DNA of 64,000 nucleotides from Solicoccozyma terricola (GCA_001600875.1 BCLD01000004.1:508553-572552); one strand, 5' to 3'. Shown: positions 22,401 to 34,358, counted from the first letter of the stretch. Notes: generated from the sequence alone by a model not told the origin. A program made the numbers and translations.

Positions 22401-23066
22401 AGCGGTAAGAAAGGTTGGAGCGATTGAAGGGGCGACATTTGGTGCTTGCGGATGAGGAGGTTGAGGTTGAGGTATGACCATATGAGCATGGAGTACCCGA
22501 TGTTTGTGACCACCACCATGACCCGTCGACTTGTTATCCCTCGGCAAGAGTCGAGGAATCTCGAAAGGTAGGTTCGCGATCTTGTTTTCAGGTGGTGTAG
22601 GCTTGTACACCGACTTCTTCGCCGAGCCTACCACCGATTCTACTACCGAGCCGACGCCGACACCGGACGGAATGGCAGATGTCTTGTGGGAGGAGCGATG
22701 GGACTTCGCGCCAGTGACGGTGGCGGCAGTTTTCCTACTTTGTGCGACGGATTGAGCTGGTGCTGCTGAGACTGGAACGGGAATAATCCAAGGAGCAGGA
22801 GTGTCGGAAGAAGGAGGATCGATAGAAGGAGGAGGAACATTAGATGGAGGAGGGGCATTAGATGGAGGAGGAGCATTGGATGGAGGAGGAGCGTTAGATG
22901 GAGTTCCACCAGCTCCACCAGTAGAAGTTTCTTTGATGACAATTGTAACATCGTCTTTGGTTGTCGAACCCGGTTCGTGAGCTGATCCATCCGGTGGTTC
23001 CATGGCTTCCTTGACTTTGACCGTTGAAGTCGTTGACCGTGGATGAGTCAAGGTGATGGTGGTCAT
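19409..23066 (-). CDS. Large proline-rich orphan protein
   Basis: A run of exons from ATG 23066 (MTTITLTHPRS) to the stop at 19409 keeps one frame through matched splice sites. The first exon (to about 21860) has NAPPPS repeats, QPASAPTQIQS repeats and VQ/PA-rich sequence. The middle has a charged DHYHRHSQEHH and DEDHHHHHSK region, PPGYDARMEREAKDREAEAN, then Met/Gly/Pro-rich stretches including GMGMGMGMPMGMP. The C-terminal 230 residues look folded: DFQSFSFDAESLAEPEYLTL, RRDIYESDWRCFIEALANEA, LTFDVHQLLGAWNVGFFGPR, a basic helix REQRRKRRRERKEAE type, and GGWEIRFEWTEPLKW. I do not recognise the family. It could be a surface-associated or RNA-related disordered protein, but nothing decides this. 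Exon borders in the middle are approximate. Confidence 0.6.
20965..21010. repeat. CATTCC/CATACC hexanucleotide repeat
   Basis: Imperfect six-base units that on the minus strand encode Gly-Met-Gly-Met pairs in the proline-rich orphan. Confidence 0.75.
22225..22320. repeat. 33-base tandem repeat, about two to three units
   Basis: The motif GCAGGTTGACTTTGRATCTG appears about every 33 bases. On the minus strand it encodes QSQPASAPTQI units in the proline-rich orphan. Confidence 0.7.
22800..22910. repeat. Pro-Pro-Ser coding repeat array
   Basis: GGAGGAGGAGCATTAGATGG-like units repeat about five times with 21 to 24 base spacing. On the minus strand they encode NAPPPS and variants. Confidence 0.75.
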
Positions 23067-23701
23067 ACTGTGATCATCCAATGTGGGTGTAATATGTATG
23101 TACGGTGGTGCGAAGAAAGGAGAGAAGAGGAGTAAGAAGGATAAGAACGTTGGAGAACGTTGGAGAACGTTGGAGAACGAAAGGAAGGACGATGATCAGT
23201 AGAATGTGAATGAACGTTGAACCGGATCCGGAATGTACCTTTGTGATGTGGATGATGGTGGTGGTGGTGGTGGTGGTGCTGCTGCTGGTAATTCTAGAGC
23301 TTTGAGCTGGTGGTGGGCTCGCACATGCACAGACCGATATTGTCACTGAGATGAAGGACCGGGTGGTGATGTTCGCCTCGTGTGCTATACACACATTTCC
23401 GACCAAGGACCCCGGTCAAGACAATCGACAAAGGTCGGTCCTTTGCTCATGGCGGCATGCTTGCACCTATGCACCGATGCGTACAGGACAGGACTCGGAA
23501 GGCACTGATGAGGACAGACTGGTGTTTCGGATCGTTCAATCCAACATAGAGATCATTCGAAGGAGGTCGGAGCGGATATTCGCAGAGCAGTCTCGCCAAA
23601 GAACATGGGAATCACTGCCAGCGCCAGCAGTGTCGGGGCAGCCAGTCAGCCAGTCAGCCATCAACAGCAGAGGATACTATGCATTAAGAGTTCTCTGCGG
23701 T
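23067..23701. promoter_or_regulatory. Region upstream of the proline-rich orphan
   Basis: Holds a ten-base tandem repeat (23145-23179), a GGT run at about 23259-23276, and no supported coding frame. It covers the promoter of the proline-rich gene and the PRP4 3' untranslated region. Confidence 0.4.
23145..23179. repeat. Ten-base tandem repeat GAACGTTGGA
   Basis: Three and a half units of GAACGTTGGA. Each contains the palindrome AACGTT. Located about 80-115 bases upstream of the ATG of the proline-rich orphan. Confidence 0.85.
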
Positions 23702-25932
23702 CTACATATCTTCCCCAGCAAATAGGTGGAAAGATCTCGAGTATGACCCTGATGCAATGTACTTGCCGTCACCAGACACATCCACGCTCATTACTTTCCC
23801 TTCATCCGTCTTGAACGACTTGACCAGCTGCCAGTCGTCGGCACTCCAGACCTTGACGGTGCGATCGAAACCAGACGATACGAGGAACAAGCCAGACTCG
23901 TTCATCGTCGTCGTTGCCTTCTCCCCGTCCTCGTCTTTTTCGTCAACGTCCATCCCATTCGCGTGACCATTGGGTTGTGCTCCGCCGAAACCTGCAGCGG
24001 TTTCAGATGACGATCGGAAGAACTTGACGTCGGAAATAGAGGATTTATGGGCGGGAATACTGTAGAGTACCTTGAGAGCTCGCAGATCCCATATCCGGAT
24101 GGTGTCATCGCCTGAACCAGCTGCCACTTGGTATCTGTGAGTTGATGATATGAAAGAAAATTGAGCTTGGATGAATGCCACAGAATGCTCAGCATTTTAC
24201 TAACCCATTAGGCGCAAAGTCCAATGCTAACACCTCTCGTACGTGTCCGTCAAGCACCATCGCTGTCCGTCCCGTCCGTAGATCCCAAGCTCTTGCTATT
24301 GCATCGAGACCACTGTTGAGCGATCATGGCGGAGTGTACATCAGCCGCGCGTAGCTAATCTTCAATTCTCATACGATCACTACTCACCCGGAAGCCACCA
24401 ACGCCCCATCATCCTGAAATGCCAGAGCAAACACCTCCTTTGAATGACCTTCCTGTAGCAGCAACTCGGTCTTCCTTTCCACATCCCATAACCGCCATGT
24501 GCCGTCGTATGATGCTGAGCCCACATATGATCCAGATGGATGGAAAGCTACACGACAGACCCGATTGGTGTGACCAGATAAGGTGGCCAAGGGTTTCTCG
24601 CTATAAAGGTTGCGAATTATCAGCTATCGCAGCGCGCCCAAGCTAAGTTGGGAATTGGAAATGAGGCGCACCTCGCTAACGACCACAGCTTGACGGAATG
24701 ATCTGCCCCTCCCGTCACAAAGTTCACCGCCTCCTCCGACTGACTCAAAGTAGCTTGAGGATGCCATGCGACACCTCCTACACGATCACCATGACCTGAG
24801 AGCATACACCCGCGCCCGTCGTATCATCGTCAGTTTGAGATCCCACGGCTTCAGGTAAGAAGTACGGCCCACCCACCTCGAAACGTCTTCTGTAGATTAC
24901 AACCTGGGACATCCCATAGTCTCGTGTTGCCCGTCCATGACCCGGTGAGAAGGTATTTATTGTTCGGAGAGAAACGCACAGCCGAGACTGGTCGTTCGTC
25001 ACCTATTTGAGAACCAAGGTGGGTGAAATTCTGTCGTGTGGAAAATGTTCAGTACGAGGGATAGACCAAATCTCAGAATAGGACAGCTCACTTTGAGTGC
25101 CGTATATACACGTTTCCGTACTTCAACGACCTTGCTCAGTGGGAGTGCAGCTTCCTTCTTCTGTCTTTCGATTCTCTGCCGGGCTCTGGGGAAGAAAGAG
25201 GTCATCAGCTGGGGGTCATATCACTACACGCATTCCAAATCGCTGAACCCACCTTTGCAAGGAGAAATTTGCTATTATTCTCCTAGAGTTGAGCAATTCT
25301 TCGGATCCTGGTGTATAAAACTCCTCCTCTTGCTGCGAGACTCGAAGCAACGCATGAGAATGAGCTCCGACGGGATGGTCAATCGTGGTGAGCATGGCTC
25401 ACCTCCTCCTCCGATTCCTCTTCTGATTCTGCCTCGTCAACTTCCATTCCGTCTGGCCTTCCAGCTTTCATCTCTTGCAATACCGTTTTCAAACGATCTC
25501 GTCTGTCACCCGGCTATAGCGCCAACCAACGCTCGTCAGCGGCAACTTCGTCCAATCTCCTCTCACACTTGCACTCACCCCTTCTCCAAACAGACAGATG
25601 GGATGTCCAATTTCCCTTAACCTTGCTCGTACCTGCACATCATTCGTCGGAACAGCCATCGTCCGCGCTTCCTTCTTCCTTTCTAAAGCGGCGAGGATTG
25701 CAGCATTTTCGGCTCGTTGACGCTCGAATGCCTCCCCGCCCATGGAGAAATCGTCGTCGCGGACTAGTGATTAGATGGAGGAAGTTAGCATAGATGTATG
25801 GTGCGCTGCGATCACATGAACCAAAACCACACACCGAGCTCGTCCATGTCGAGACCGACCTGGAAGTGGAGTGGCAGGCTGTCAGTTGACGCTGGTCGGA
25901 AATGGAGATAGATTATGGGTGCTTACATCCAT
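23702..25932 (-). CDS. PRP4: U4/U6 snRNP protein PRP4 (WD40)
   Basis: Prp4 is a WD-repeat component of the U4/U6 and tri-snRNP particles of the nuclear spliceosome. Exon 1 is just ATG GAT at 25932, followed in frame by VGLDMDEL and [20 protein letters not shown]. The N-terminal splicing-factor motif (SFM) is seen as [19 protein letters not shown] followed by [14 protein letters not shown]. An acidic EEESEEE stretch and [16 protein letters not shown] lead into seven or so WD repeats: [78 protein letters not shown] and [11 protein letters not shown]. An insert with acidic residues lies in the penultimate blade. About eight introns. It is divergent from TAF8, with 275 bases between start codons. 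Confidence 0.92.
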
Positions 25933-26207
25933 CTTGACGCGACTGTTTTCACTTGAAGACCTGGTGGTAACGTTGAAAGACCAGCGACTGGTCGTCTGTT
26001 GACAGCCCGTTTGTGAGGTCGGGATGTGAGGTGACTGTAGTGAGTTTAGATGAATGAATTCAAGCTGGGCTAGGAAGTACAAGGTAGACAACTAACGCGG
26101 ATATCACGTGACCGCAACACTAACCCGGTGACGAAGGACAGGGGACTGGACAGAGACCACCTCACCATCACCAGCATCATCACCGCCACCACGTCCAGTC
26201 TGCCACC
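25933..26207. promoter_or_regulatory. Divergent promoter PRP4/TAF8 with E-box
   Basis: A 275-base spacer between divergent start codons. CACGTG at 26105-26110 in the context ATATCACGTGACC matches a Cbf1-type (bHLH) site. Pairing of a spliceosome and a TFIID gene suggests a constitutive promoter. No TATA box is seen. Confidence 0.55.
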
Positions 26208-27768
26208 ATGGACGTGGTACAGTCCCCTCCCTCTTCCTCCTCTCAACTCCCTTTCTACGGCGCAACGTCCTCTTTCAATGCGACCGCCGACGTCCTCATG
26301 ACATCGGAGATCGCGAGCTTCCACTTTCGTCATTTGGCAGCTTCGATATGTCTCGCACGGGGATTCACAAGTGTGGAGGCGGGTGCATTGGCTGAGTTGG
26401 AGAAGGAAACGGAGAGATGTAGGTGCTTTGTCGTGTTAGGTGCATACTTCTCTCGCGCTCATGTATCTGTCAACTCCTAGACCTCAGCGGTCTTTTACAG
26501 GCTACCTTAGCAAATGCCCATGCTGGACCAGCTAGACGAAGACCGACGATCGCTGATGCACTGGAGTCGATGATGGGTGAAGTTCCTGTCGGAGAGGCGC
26601 GGGAAAATGTGGTCAAGGACTGGAAGAAGGCTATCGGAAAGGAAGTCCGGCGCAACAGAACAGGGAAGGTTGCAAGTGAGTTTTCGGTGCTACCGTTTCT
26701 GGTCTTGATTCTCTCTAATTGGATACCCCCGCAACAACTTTGCAGATCATCCATCACTGAACCGACGCAATTTGACTCCATCGCCACCGAAACCTCGCAT
26801 GATAACTCTCTCAGACGATGAGTTTGACTTGCCACATCTCAATATCCCATTCAGGGCACCTGCAGGTGTAGATGTCAAAGGCAAGGTGCTACCCGTAGTT
26901 CCGCAGAGCGAAGATCCAACTACGCCTGGTATGCCGATGAGTTCCGCCCTGAGTACACCTGGACCATCAACTTCAGCTGGGTTCAAACTCAAACTGAAGA
27001 TGGCTGCACGACCTGGTCCTCCATCACCCACCACCGGAACATCGATACCCACAGCTGAACCATCCACACCCTCCCATGCTCCCAAACGACGAACCGAGGA
27101 GTTGAAACATTTTCCGAGGAAGAAATCGAAGGAGAAGAGGAAGGCTGAAAGACAGTTTCTGGAAGAGACGAAGAAGGTCATGCCAGATTGGGGGCTCAAA
27201 GGGGTATTGCCGGGGTTACCGGCGCGACATACGTGGGTGACAACGGAGCTAGTAAGTCTGCAGTCGCCCTCTCGATACTACAGGCATGTACGCTGACTAT
27301 TTTCCTGATCTACAGAAGCAGGAAAAGGATGTCCCCAGGGTCGACCCTCGTGTGGAAGACATGGTAGCCCTGGAGGACGAACCGTCAGTACCCAGGACTC
27401 GACCGAAGCCAGGATCAAGGGCGAGGAACGCTCGAGAACCAAGTCCTGTCATCCAGCAGCCCGAGCCATTGACGTCGTCTCTTTTCCCTGTGTCCCAACC
27501 GGCTGCGGACAGCAAGTTACAACGACCAAATTCACAAAGCTCTTCGACGGCCTTTATGTCGCCCCTGACTGGAAAGTTACAATCCACATCTCTCGAATTC
27601 TTACAATCGACTCTGCGAGATCGCGCCGACATCCGACATGATGTTGGATTGATCAATTATCGCAAAGTCGGTGGGTTACTGAGCCGCAATGAGAAGGGGA
27701 CGCTTGGGGGAGTTGGTGCGAGTCGGAAGACTGGCGTGAGATGGAAAATTCGCGGTTTAAAAGGGTAG
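26208..27768 (+). CDS. TAF8: TFIID subunit TAF8
   Basis: TAF8 pairs with TAF10 through a histone fold in TFIID in the nucleus. Four exons (26208-26418, 26481-26675, 26746-27251, 27316-27768) give 454 residues. The N-terminal histone fold (Bromo_TP type) reads SFHFRHLAASICLARGFTSV, ALAELEKETERYLSGLLQ, ATLANAHAGPARRRPTIADA. Downstream is the TAF8 C-terminal signature LPGLPARHTWVTTELKQEKD, with the key P-x-x-P-x-x-H-T-W pattern and an adjacent intron. The rest is Ser/Pro-rich with basic patches (PRKKSKEKRKAE). SPT7 and TAF3 also carry this histone fold, but the PxRHTW box points to TAF8. Its stop is 55 bases from the stop of the convergent neighbour, so the 3' ends probably overlap. Confidence 0.85.
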
Positions 27769-27822
27769 AAATGAATTGCGTCGATAGCAGTTGTACATGG
27801 CAAGCGGTATATCCGATCCAAA

Positions 27823-29798
27823 CTATTCCCGGCTCGAGGCTTCGCTGTTCGAGAACTGAGTTTCCGATTCGCCCCCAACCTTAGAACTCATATGATCCCT
27901 CCATAGCTGCTCTTGTCTGAAAGCCTCCGATGACGCCGCGGACTGACTGTCACGGCTCAGGCTCCGATCCATGGACAGGGAAATGGATGTCCCGCTCGAC
28001 GTCGACCAGGTGTTGACACTACTGCCTTGGCTCTCGGATCCGCTGGCAGTGCTGTTACCTGAGCGTTCGGTGCCTGTAATACCGCTTTCCTCTCCAGTTC
28101 CAGAAATTCCCGAACCTCCCATGCTGAACACGGAGCCCTGGGCAGTCCCACTCCCGTCTTGTGTGCCAGTGGTACCCGCGGCACTGTGCTCTTGTTGTAA
28201 ACTGGGAAGTGAGGGTGTCGCCTTGTTGCTCGGGCTACGGATACTCCCCAAGCTGATGCTTAGAATCGCATCAAGACTGGCTCTGTCGGCCTGCTTGCCT
28301 TTCGGATTGATCGGTGTTGTTACATCACCTTCAGCACGTAAATCTTTCAGCCAGCCCATCAAGCTATCCCCATCATCATTGGATTCCGCCCTCTTCCCCG
28401 GTTTAGGGGCTTCTTCTCCTTTATGACTGTAGGACTTCGCCTTCGTCCTGCTACGCAACATCGCTGCTGTTTGTCTGCGAGTGTTCCAAGGGGCATCGGA
28501 ATCTTCAGGACTACCACCTTTGACGTTCCCTAGCAAGTAAGCGTCGATGAAATGACAGCGCTCCGCGGGCGGAATGGTGGATTCTTCAGGGATGTCGTTG
28601 GATGCAATTGTACCGGCCTTGATTGAACGCTCTGTCGTCTTCTTCCGGGACTCGATCTCATGAGACACCAGTCCGCTCTTCTTTCTCGCGGCCACCAACG
28701 ATTGAATTTTGTCTTCATACAGTTTTATCGCCTTGTTTGTCGCCTGATCATTTCCTAGGTTGGACTTCTTTTTTCTGGCTCTGTTACCATGTAGACCCGT
28801 GTCCGTCTCCGAGCTATACGACGGTTGTACCTCCGACTCTTCGTTGGAAAAGATCTTAGGAAGAGCGATTTCGGTCCTGCTCCGCGGCTTCATATTCAAT
28901 CCACGAGCGTTCCTCTCCCGTTCCGAGGTACATATCTTCCAGTCCGTCCAAGCTCGATGACCCCATTCGTGCTTATATCTCGTCTCGCAGAACCTCCCAG
29001 GTGTCGGGTTACCCGTCTGCAAGAACACTGCATCCTTTGCCACCTGCAAGGTTACATCTCGGATGTAGTCCGCTCTATTTCGGCGATTTGCCAGCCATTC
29101 AGCTTCAAGGCGGAAGCCAGTGATATGGCGCTGATTGAGGAGGGCGTGTTGATCGATGATCATACGGAGGAATTTCGTGGTCGTTTGACATGCAGCTGCG
29201 TTTTCCATTGGGTTGATGTAATGGGTGAGGAGAGTGTGTGATACGCTGTAGGCCAACTGCCGGAGCTGTAAACATCGTCGCCACTGGGGATATCAGATGA
29301 TGGACTTCCCATAGAAATCCCTCCGGTCTGGGAATGTGTGTTCACTCACTCTCCTCAAACAGTCCAACACTTCTAATCGCCCGCCAGACCCGTCCCAATG
29401 ATCCACCAACATGTACAAGTCTCGATATGCGCATGTCTCAGCGAATGAAATCATCAAGCAGTCGAGCCATCCTATCAGTTGATCGCCAGCGCCTGCCTGG
29501 AAGCACGTCGCTTGAGATGAGAAACTAGCTCGTGTCCTACAACGGATATAAACCGAAACGATGTGATACTCACTTGATATGCTTCACAATGTCCATGTGC
29601 CACTTTCAAATCGTGTAGTATATCACGTCGTTGTCGAAGAGCTTGTAAGTCTTCGCTTCGCATAAGCCGACTGGGTGAGACGATGGGCTCCGTAATTATG
29701 CCATTAGCGGGGTTTTCACTATGCACATGAGTCCGGGTGTGGGTCTTGGGTAGGGGTTTGTCGGAGGGGAGCCATTCTGAGGGGGCGAAGACCGACAT
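27823..29798 (-). CDS. Orphan Ser/Gly-rich protein with conserved-looking N-terminus
   Basis: Three exons: 29798 to about 29573 (MSVFAPSEWLPSDKPLPK), about 29345-29517 (AGAGDQLIGWLDCLMISFAE), and about 27823-29267 beginning LRQLAYSVSHTLLTHYINP, with phases matching. The N-terminal half looks folded: QTTTKFLRMIIDQHALLNQ, RADYIRDVTLQVAKDAVFL, CETRYKHEWGHRAWTDWKIC. The C-terminal half is low in complexity, with long Ser/Gly/Thr runs and an acidic tail. A basic KKKSNLGNDQATNK region could serve nuclear entry. I recognise no family. It converges on TAF8 with 54 bases between stop codons. Confidence 0.65.
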
Positions 29799-30108
29799 GG
29801 TAATTGAACGTTCTAAACGATTGGAATCTGATGCTGTTTTGCTTTCAAAGTAGGATAGATTGAGGCTAGCTACCAGACTATAGGCAGAAACACAGACTCG
29901 CCACGGCTCATCCGACCGAGCACGAGGTACGGATGAAGTGTTCCTTTGTCTCTCTAAGGAGATCAAGGAGAGGTGTGCAGGGATGTGGACGACGTCCGAC
30001 GCATGATATCCCATATGTATCATATGTCTGAGATAGGGATGTCGGCAGGTAGACCCCTCTGCAACAGGGCTCCGTGTGGGCGGTGCAGTGTATTGCCACC
30101 CAGTTCCC

Positions 30109-30160
30109 TCGCCACCGCCACCGCCACGGCCACCGCCACCATGCCCTCCCCCCGTGAGAA
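30109..30160. repeat. GCCACC repeat followed by CCGTGAGAAA
   Basis: Five to six GCCACC units (one interrupted by GG), then CCCTCCCCCCGTGAGAAA and GGTTGGTGG. A closely similar arrangement occurs at 39529-39605. Confidence 0.6.
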
Positions 30161-30190
30161 ATGGTTGGTGGCCCAAACGGTCACATGTGT

Positions 30191-30196
30191 CACGTG
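30191..30196. promoter_or_regulatory. CACGTG E-box
   Basis: Context TGTCACGTGCAC, in the divergent region about 390 bases from the orphan start and 1.06 kb from the cyclin start. Confidence 0.45.
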
Positions 30197-31251
30197 CACT
30201 TGCCGCCCCCCAACGGTGGCGGGGAATTGCCTCCGAGGGCAAGGAAGCTCCAAGTCATCGTTGCCACCGCCATCTCGTCCACACCATCCATCGTCTAGCA
30301 ACAATCAAGTCACAGCCATGCAGCGATAGACCCCACCGCACCCACTTCCCCATCACACCACACTCCGGCTCAGCGAACTCTCTTCGTCGAGGAGCTCGTC
30401 CGGCCACTCCCGCGGTCCGCTGCTGTCTGCTCGGTCATTACCAACCAGAGAGGCGAAAAACACAAATCCCACCCCCCCTCCTCCCCTTCCTCCTCCCCAT
30501 CTCGAGTCAACATCCACGTACGCTCCATCTTTCCTCGCGCCACTCAACCTCATCCTTCAAAAGCAAGAGTCAACGGAGAACACCCTGCGATTCGACCCCC
30601 TCGAATCCTTTAGAACGAGTGTCAGCGGACTCTGAACATCAGGGAACGCCTCACACCCCCCCGTCTTTTTTTACGATTTTCGCCACCCAACCCTGACACA
30701 CCATCCACCCACTCCCACTCCGTACCCTCAGTCCCCCGCTCAACTCTAGTCAATGCTGGTACACCCATCGACCACATCGGAACTTCAGTACAACTTGTTA
30801 TGGCAACCGGCTTCACCGCAAACGTTCACACCACCACGTCACTTTAACTCACCCACTCAACCAATCTTCAAGATGTCCATCAATACGATTACTATCACCG
30901 TTTGCAACGAGACGAGCAGAATTTGGAAAGGAATTACTTCGATGGTCGAGGAGGCTCAGTGAAGAGCATCCAACGTTATCACAATATCTGTTCTGATCGA
31001 GCCGGATTTTCTTTTTGGGGTTCATCGTTTTCGAGGTCATACCAACCTCGACAGCACGAATCTTTCAAGATCCTCTCTCTCGTCTACGTTTCCGGTTTTC
31101 GTCATCTCGACGTCAGGTCCTATTCAACGATCAAACTTACCTCATATATCCAGTAAATCCTCCACCTCCTTTTATCGCCTCAAGAGTTTCTCGAATGGCT
31201 TGCTAGATCGTCTCTTCGATATAGTTTTCTCGACAGAGAGTTAGATACAAA

Positions 31252-33552
31252 ATGATGGGCCCTATACTACCAGCAATGGATCTTTCAATCTCACCTCCAA
31301 CCTTTGTTCAATACAAACAACCTACCTCACATCAATCCTCTTCAACCATTCCTCACCGTCTCGGATCAATCACCTCCTCCACCACCGCCAACGTCACTCC
31401 CCTTGCTGGCTCTTCTTCAACTTCTACAACCGCTACCGTCCCTCATGTTCATCTCAATGCTATCCATCGATCAGCAGTACAAGCTCACTATCAAAAACAA
31501 ACGCGCGTTTCCACTTGGCGAGAATCGGTTTCTCATGTTAATGGGACGGCGGGACGCGGGACAGAGGGAAAGTCAGTATTGCAAGTCGATGAAGTAACAA
31601 CTCCCTCGACTTGTGAGACCGGTAGTGGGAACGGTGGTGATAGTCCCGCTTCATTATCAACCACCACTACTACGTCATCGACGGAAGAGGAAACTGTTCC
31701 TCGTATGCAAGTACCGACTAGGCTTCATACACCTCAACTTCAAACTTGCGGATCCTCATTCTCAGTCCCACCTTCTCGTTCTGGTTCTGGATTCGCCAAT
31801 CTTACTCCCTCAGCAGGTGGATGGCAATGCGCTACTGCTCGTGGAAGGTCCATCGATCGAGAACGTCCTGTCGCCACTTCCTGCGTCGAGAATGTAGTGA
31901 GGAGCGCTAGTCAACCGAATGAAAGACAAGCGACTCAGTGTGCAGGGAAGATCGCGCAGGCGGAGCAGAAGAAGGCTCTGGCGGAAAAAATGGTCGGTGA
32001 GTGTCTTGACTCGGGGGTTTTTTTTTCTGTGGAAAAGAAATGTAAAACGATATCCAGTGCTCATTGTCATGTTTTTTTTTCCTTCGGTGTTTCCTGTTTG
32101 TTTCTCTTTCTCGCTCTCATGTTCGCTTTGCTACGTTAGATTCCGTCCACGATTTGCTCTGCTCTACATGGTCATCGGCCAGTGAAGCTTCATCTCTCTC
32201 ATCTACTCGATCTACCTCTTCGGAGGAGTCGACACCGATATCCACTTCGGAATGCGAGCGAAACGGCTTGGTTCCTCTTCGTATGTTCATCAGGGAAATC
32301 CTCAGGAGGAGTAAAAGCTCCTGTGGGACGCTGAGATGTGCAGAGTGGTATTTGACGGTATGTGTCGGGGAGATGCGGCGGAGTGCAGTAAGGGAAAGAT
32401 TCAAGTTTGGCTCACGCGGAAAAATGTGTCCCCCCCCCCCCCTCTTGTCTTTTGATCTTTTGCTACCGTTTGTTTGCTGGTGAGTAGCGCTTGAGAAGCA
32501 CGTTGATTCCTGCGTATGCCGTTGTGTCCTCGGACGATACCTCTTCAACTTCATCGTCGGTACCATGCAAGACACTGGCAACCGATTCTCCATTATTGTG
32601 CCCTCGACGAGCGTTCCTCGCTGCTTTGGTTCTAGCCCACAAGTTCTTGCACGATCGAGTCTACTCGAACCGCGCTTGGGCCAAAGTGTCTGGATTGGAC
32701 GTCAAAGAGATTGGTCGTGGCGAGTTGGCGTTAGCGAGCATGCTCGATTGGAATCTATGGGTCGGTCGCGAGGAGGAGGTAGCCGCGTTGAAGGCGGATG
32801 CGAGCTCGGCTGTTTCCACCAAGCCGATGACGTGGTTCTCCGATGTGGCAGCGAAGAAGGAGACGATGCCGACGCCGGTCGCGCCTGCAGTGCCGACCAT
32901 CACGTCTTGGCGTGCTGGTGTTCGTCAACAGAGTCCAGAGTCGGTGTCACCTTCGGTGAATGCCTTGCACTCCTCTGTTGGCGGCCAGTTCGTCACAGCG
33001 TCTCCCGATGCGATGTCCATTTCGCGCGAGACCGCGGCTCTCGGTCTAGGCGAGGCAATGCTGCCAAGTCAATCAAGATACCGAAGTTGCGATCGGGCGT
33101 CCACCAAGGAGTCTTACGACTCAGTCTCGCCTAGTCATACCGCTGCGTGCGCTACCAACTCTCAAGGCTCCTCATCTACCATTCTTTCGTCTTGCCTACC
33201 TGGCCTCTCCCTCGATGGACGAAGCGACTTTGACGGCAGCACCAGCGTTTCCAACATCTCTCCACAGAGCTGGGTGCTCGTTGGCATCCCCGAGGTACAT
33301 ATTATGGAAGGAGTCGTTGAGGAAGTCGATGATCGCCCTCGTCGACTCTCGGTCGCCCACCTTCATATCGGACAGGGCGTCAATCCAAAAAAGCGAGGCT
33401 CGCCACTCGCCGCCGATGCCATTGCTCAAGAGTCGACGATTTGCGAGCACGATTGGGTCGATGCTACGATGGCGGACAATCATGCTATGAAAAAGCGCAA
33501 GGTGGCTGTCGGCCTTTCTGGGGTGCAGTCAGGCCGTGCGTATTTTTGCTGA
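31252..33552 (+). CDS. PHO80/PCL-type cyclin
   Basis: Regulatory partner of a Pho85-like cyclin-dependent kinase. Three exons (31252-31996, 32140-32357, 32488-33552) give 675 residues. A long Ser/Thr-rich N-terminus is followed by the cyclin box: LVPLRMFIREILRRSKSSC, GTLRCAEWYLT, then CPRRAFLAALVLAHKFLHD, RVYSNRAWAKVSGLDVKEI, and ELALASMLDWNLWV. These are the hallmark words of PHO80-like cyclins (family PF08613), resembling PCL/CLG1 rather than mitotic cyclins. The C-terminal 280 residues are Ser-rich with many S/T-P sites and a KKRKV near the end, a possible nuclear localisation signal. Intron 2 contains a 13-base C run, and intron 1 has T runs. Which PCL branch cannot be decided by eye. Confidence 0.85.
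32430..32442. repeat. Poly-C tract in cyclin intron 2
   Basis: Thirteen cytosines in the middle of the intron between 32358 and 32487. Confidence 0.7.
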
Positions 33553-34358
33553 GTGCGTTCTGGCGGCAGCGAGGGCGAGGGGAAGCGACTTCGATGGTAC
33601 GACATTTTTGGACGAAACCCTCATGACGCTTCAAGAACACACGATCCAGTTGTATTCATGTCATCATGCCTTGGAAACTGCGATCAAACCGACAAGGATC
33701 CGGCTGGCGAATGTGGTCTACTCATCCCCACATACCGACTGTTGGATCTCACATCCTTGTATTGCGTCGGCCTCGGGTTTGGCTTTTTCTTTCCTCTCTC
33801 TCTTTTTCTCTATCTGTCACCACCGAAAGATTCTACTCGTAGGTTATATCTTGTCACTCGGCTATACAGTTTGTATCGTTTTGGGAGGGACTGATTGGCT
33901 CTGTGTGAGCCGGTAGGGAGGGGGGGCAAGCACGGCTAGGGAAGAGCTCGGCTTTGTAGACACGAGATGCGAAAACATTGTCAAAGGAATATGACATGTT
34001 ACTGTTATACTTTTTACAAGGGAATGCCTTTGCTTGACCTCGTGTATGTCCATGTGAAGTTTAGCAGATGGGTTGGGGGGGGGGGGGGCGATGTGGTTTC
34101 AAGACTGCCAGAGAGGCTCTCGCTGAAGATCGATCTTCTCAGAGGTGGCTCTTCCCGTCGCCCGCTCTGCTTGTCTCCCATCCCCGTGACATGCAATCCC
34201 TAGTCGCCTGCAGCGTAGCACGACCGTCATAGATCCCTCCATGTATCGCTGTTCGATCGGTGTGGACGACGAACGCTACCGAAGACGTTTCTTTGCGGCT
34301 CCGGCGGAACCTTTTGTTGATTCGATGAATAAATCAGGTTAGATTCCCCCGCAAGTTG
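33553..34358. other. Convergent intergenic region
   Basis: About 800 bases between the cyclin stop and the GGQ-factor stop, with no supported gene. It holds a 14-base G run at 34075-34088 and T/C-rich DNA around 33780-33830. It should contain both 3' untranslated regions. Confidence 0.4.

Larger units (their letters stand above)
29799..31251. promoter_or_regulatory. Divergent promoter region, orphan / cyclin
   Basis: About 1.45 kb between divergent start codons. It contains a GCCACC repeat element followed by CCGTGAGAAA (30109-30160), CACGTG at 30191-30196, a C-rich stretch around 30470-30500 and a pyrimidine-rich stretch up to 31250. No supported gene. A long 5' leader, perhaps with an intron, is likely for the cyclin gene. 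Confidence 0.45.

Noticed and set aside
30020..30304. Minus-strand frame with Val-Ala repeats
   Set aside because: Produced by the GCCACC repeat element in intergenic DNA.
32565..33134. Plus-strand frame with Cys/Arg-rich product
   Set aside because: Out-of-frame shadow of the cyclin last exon.
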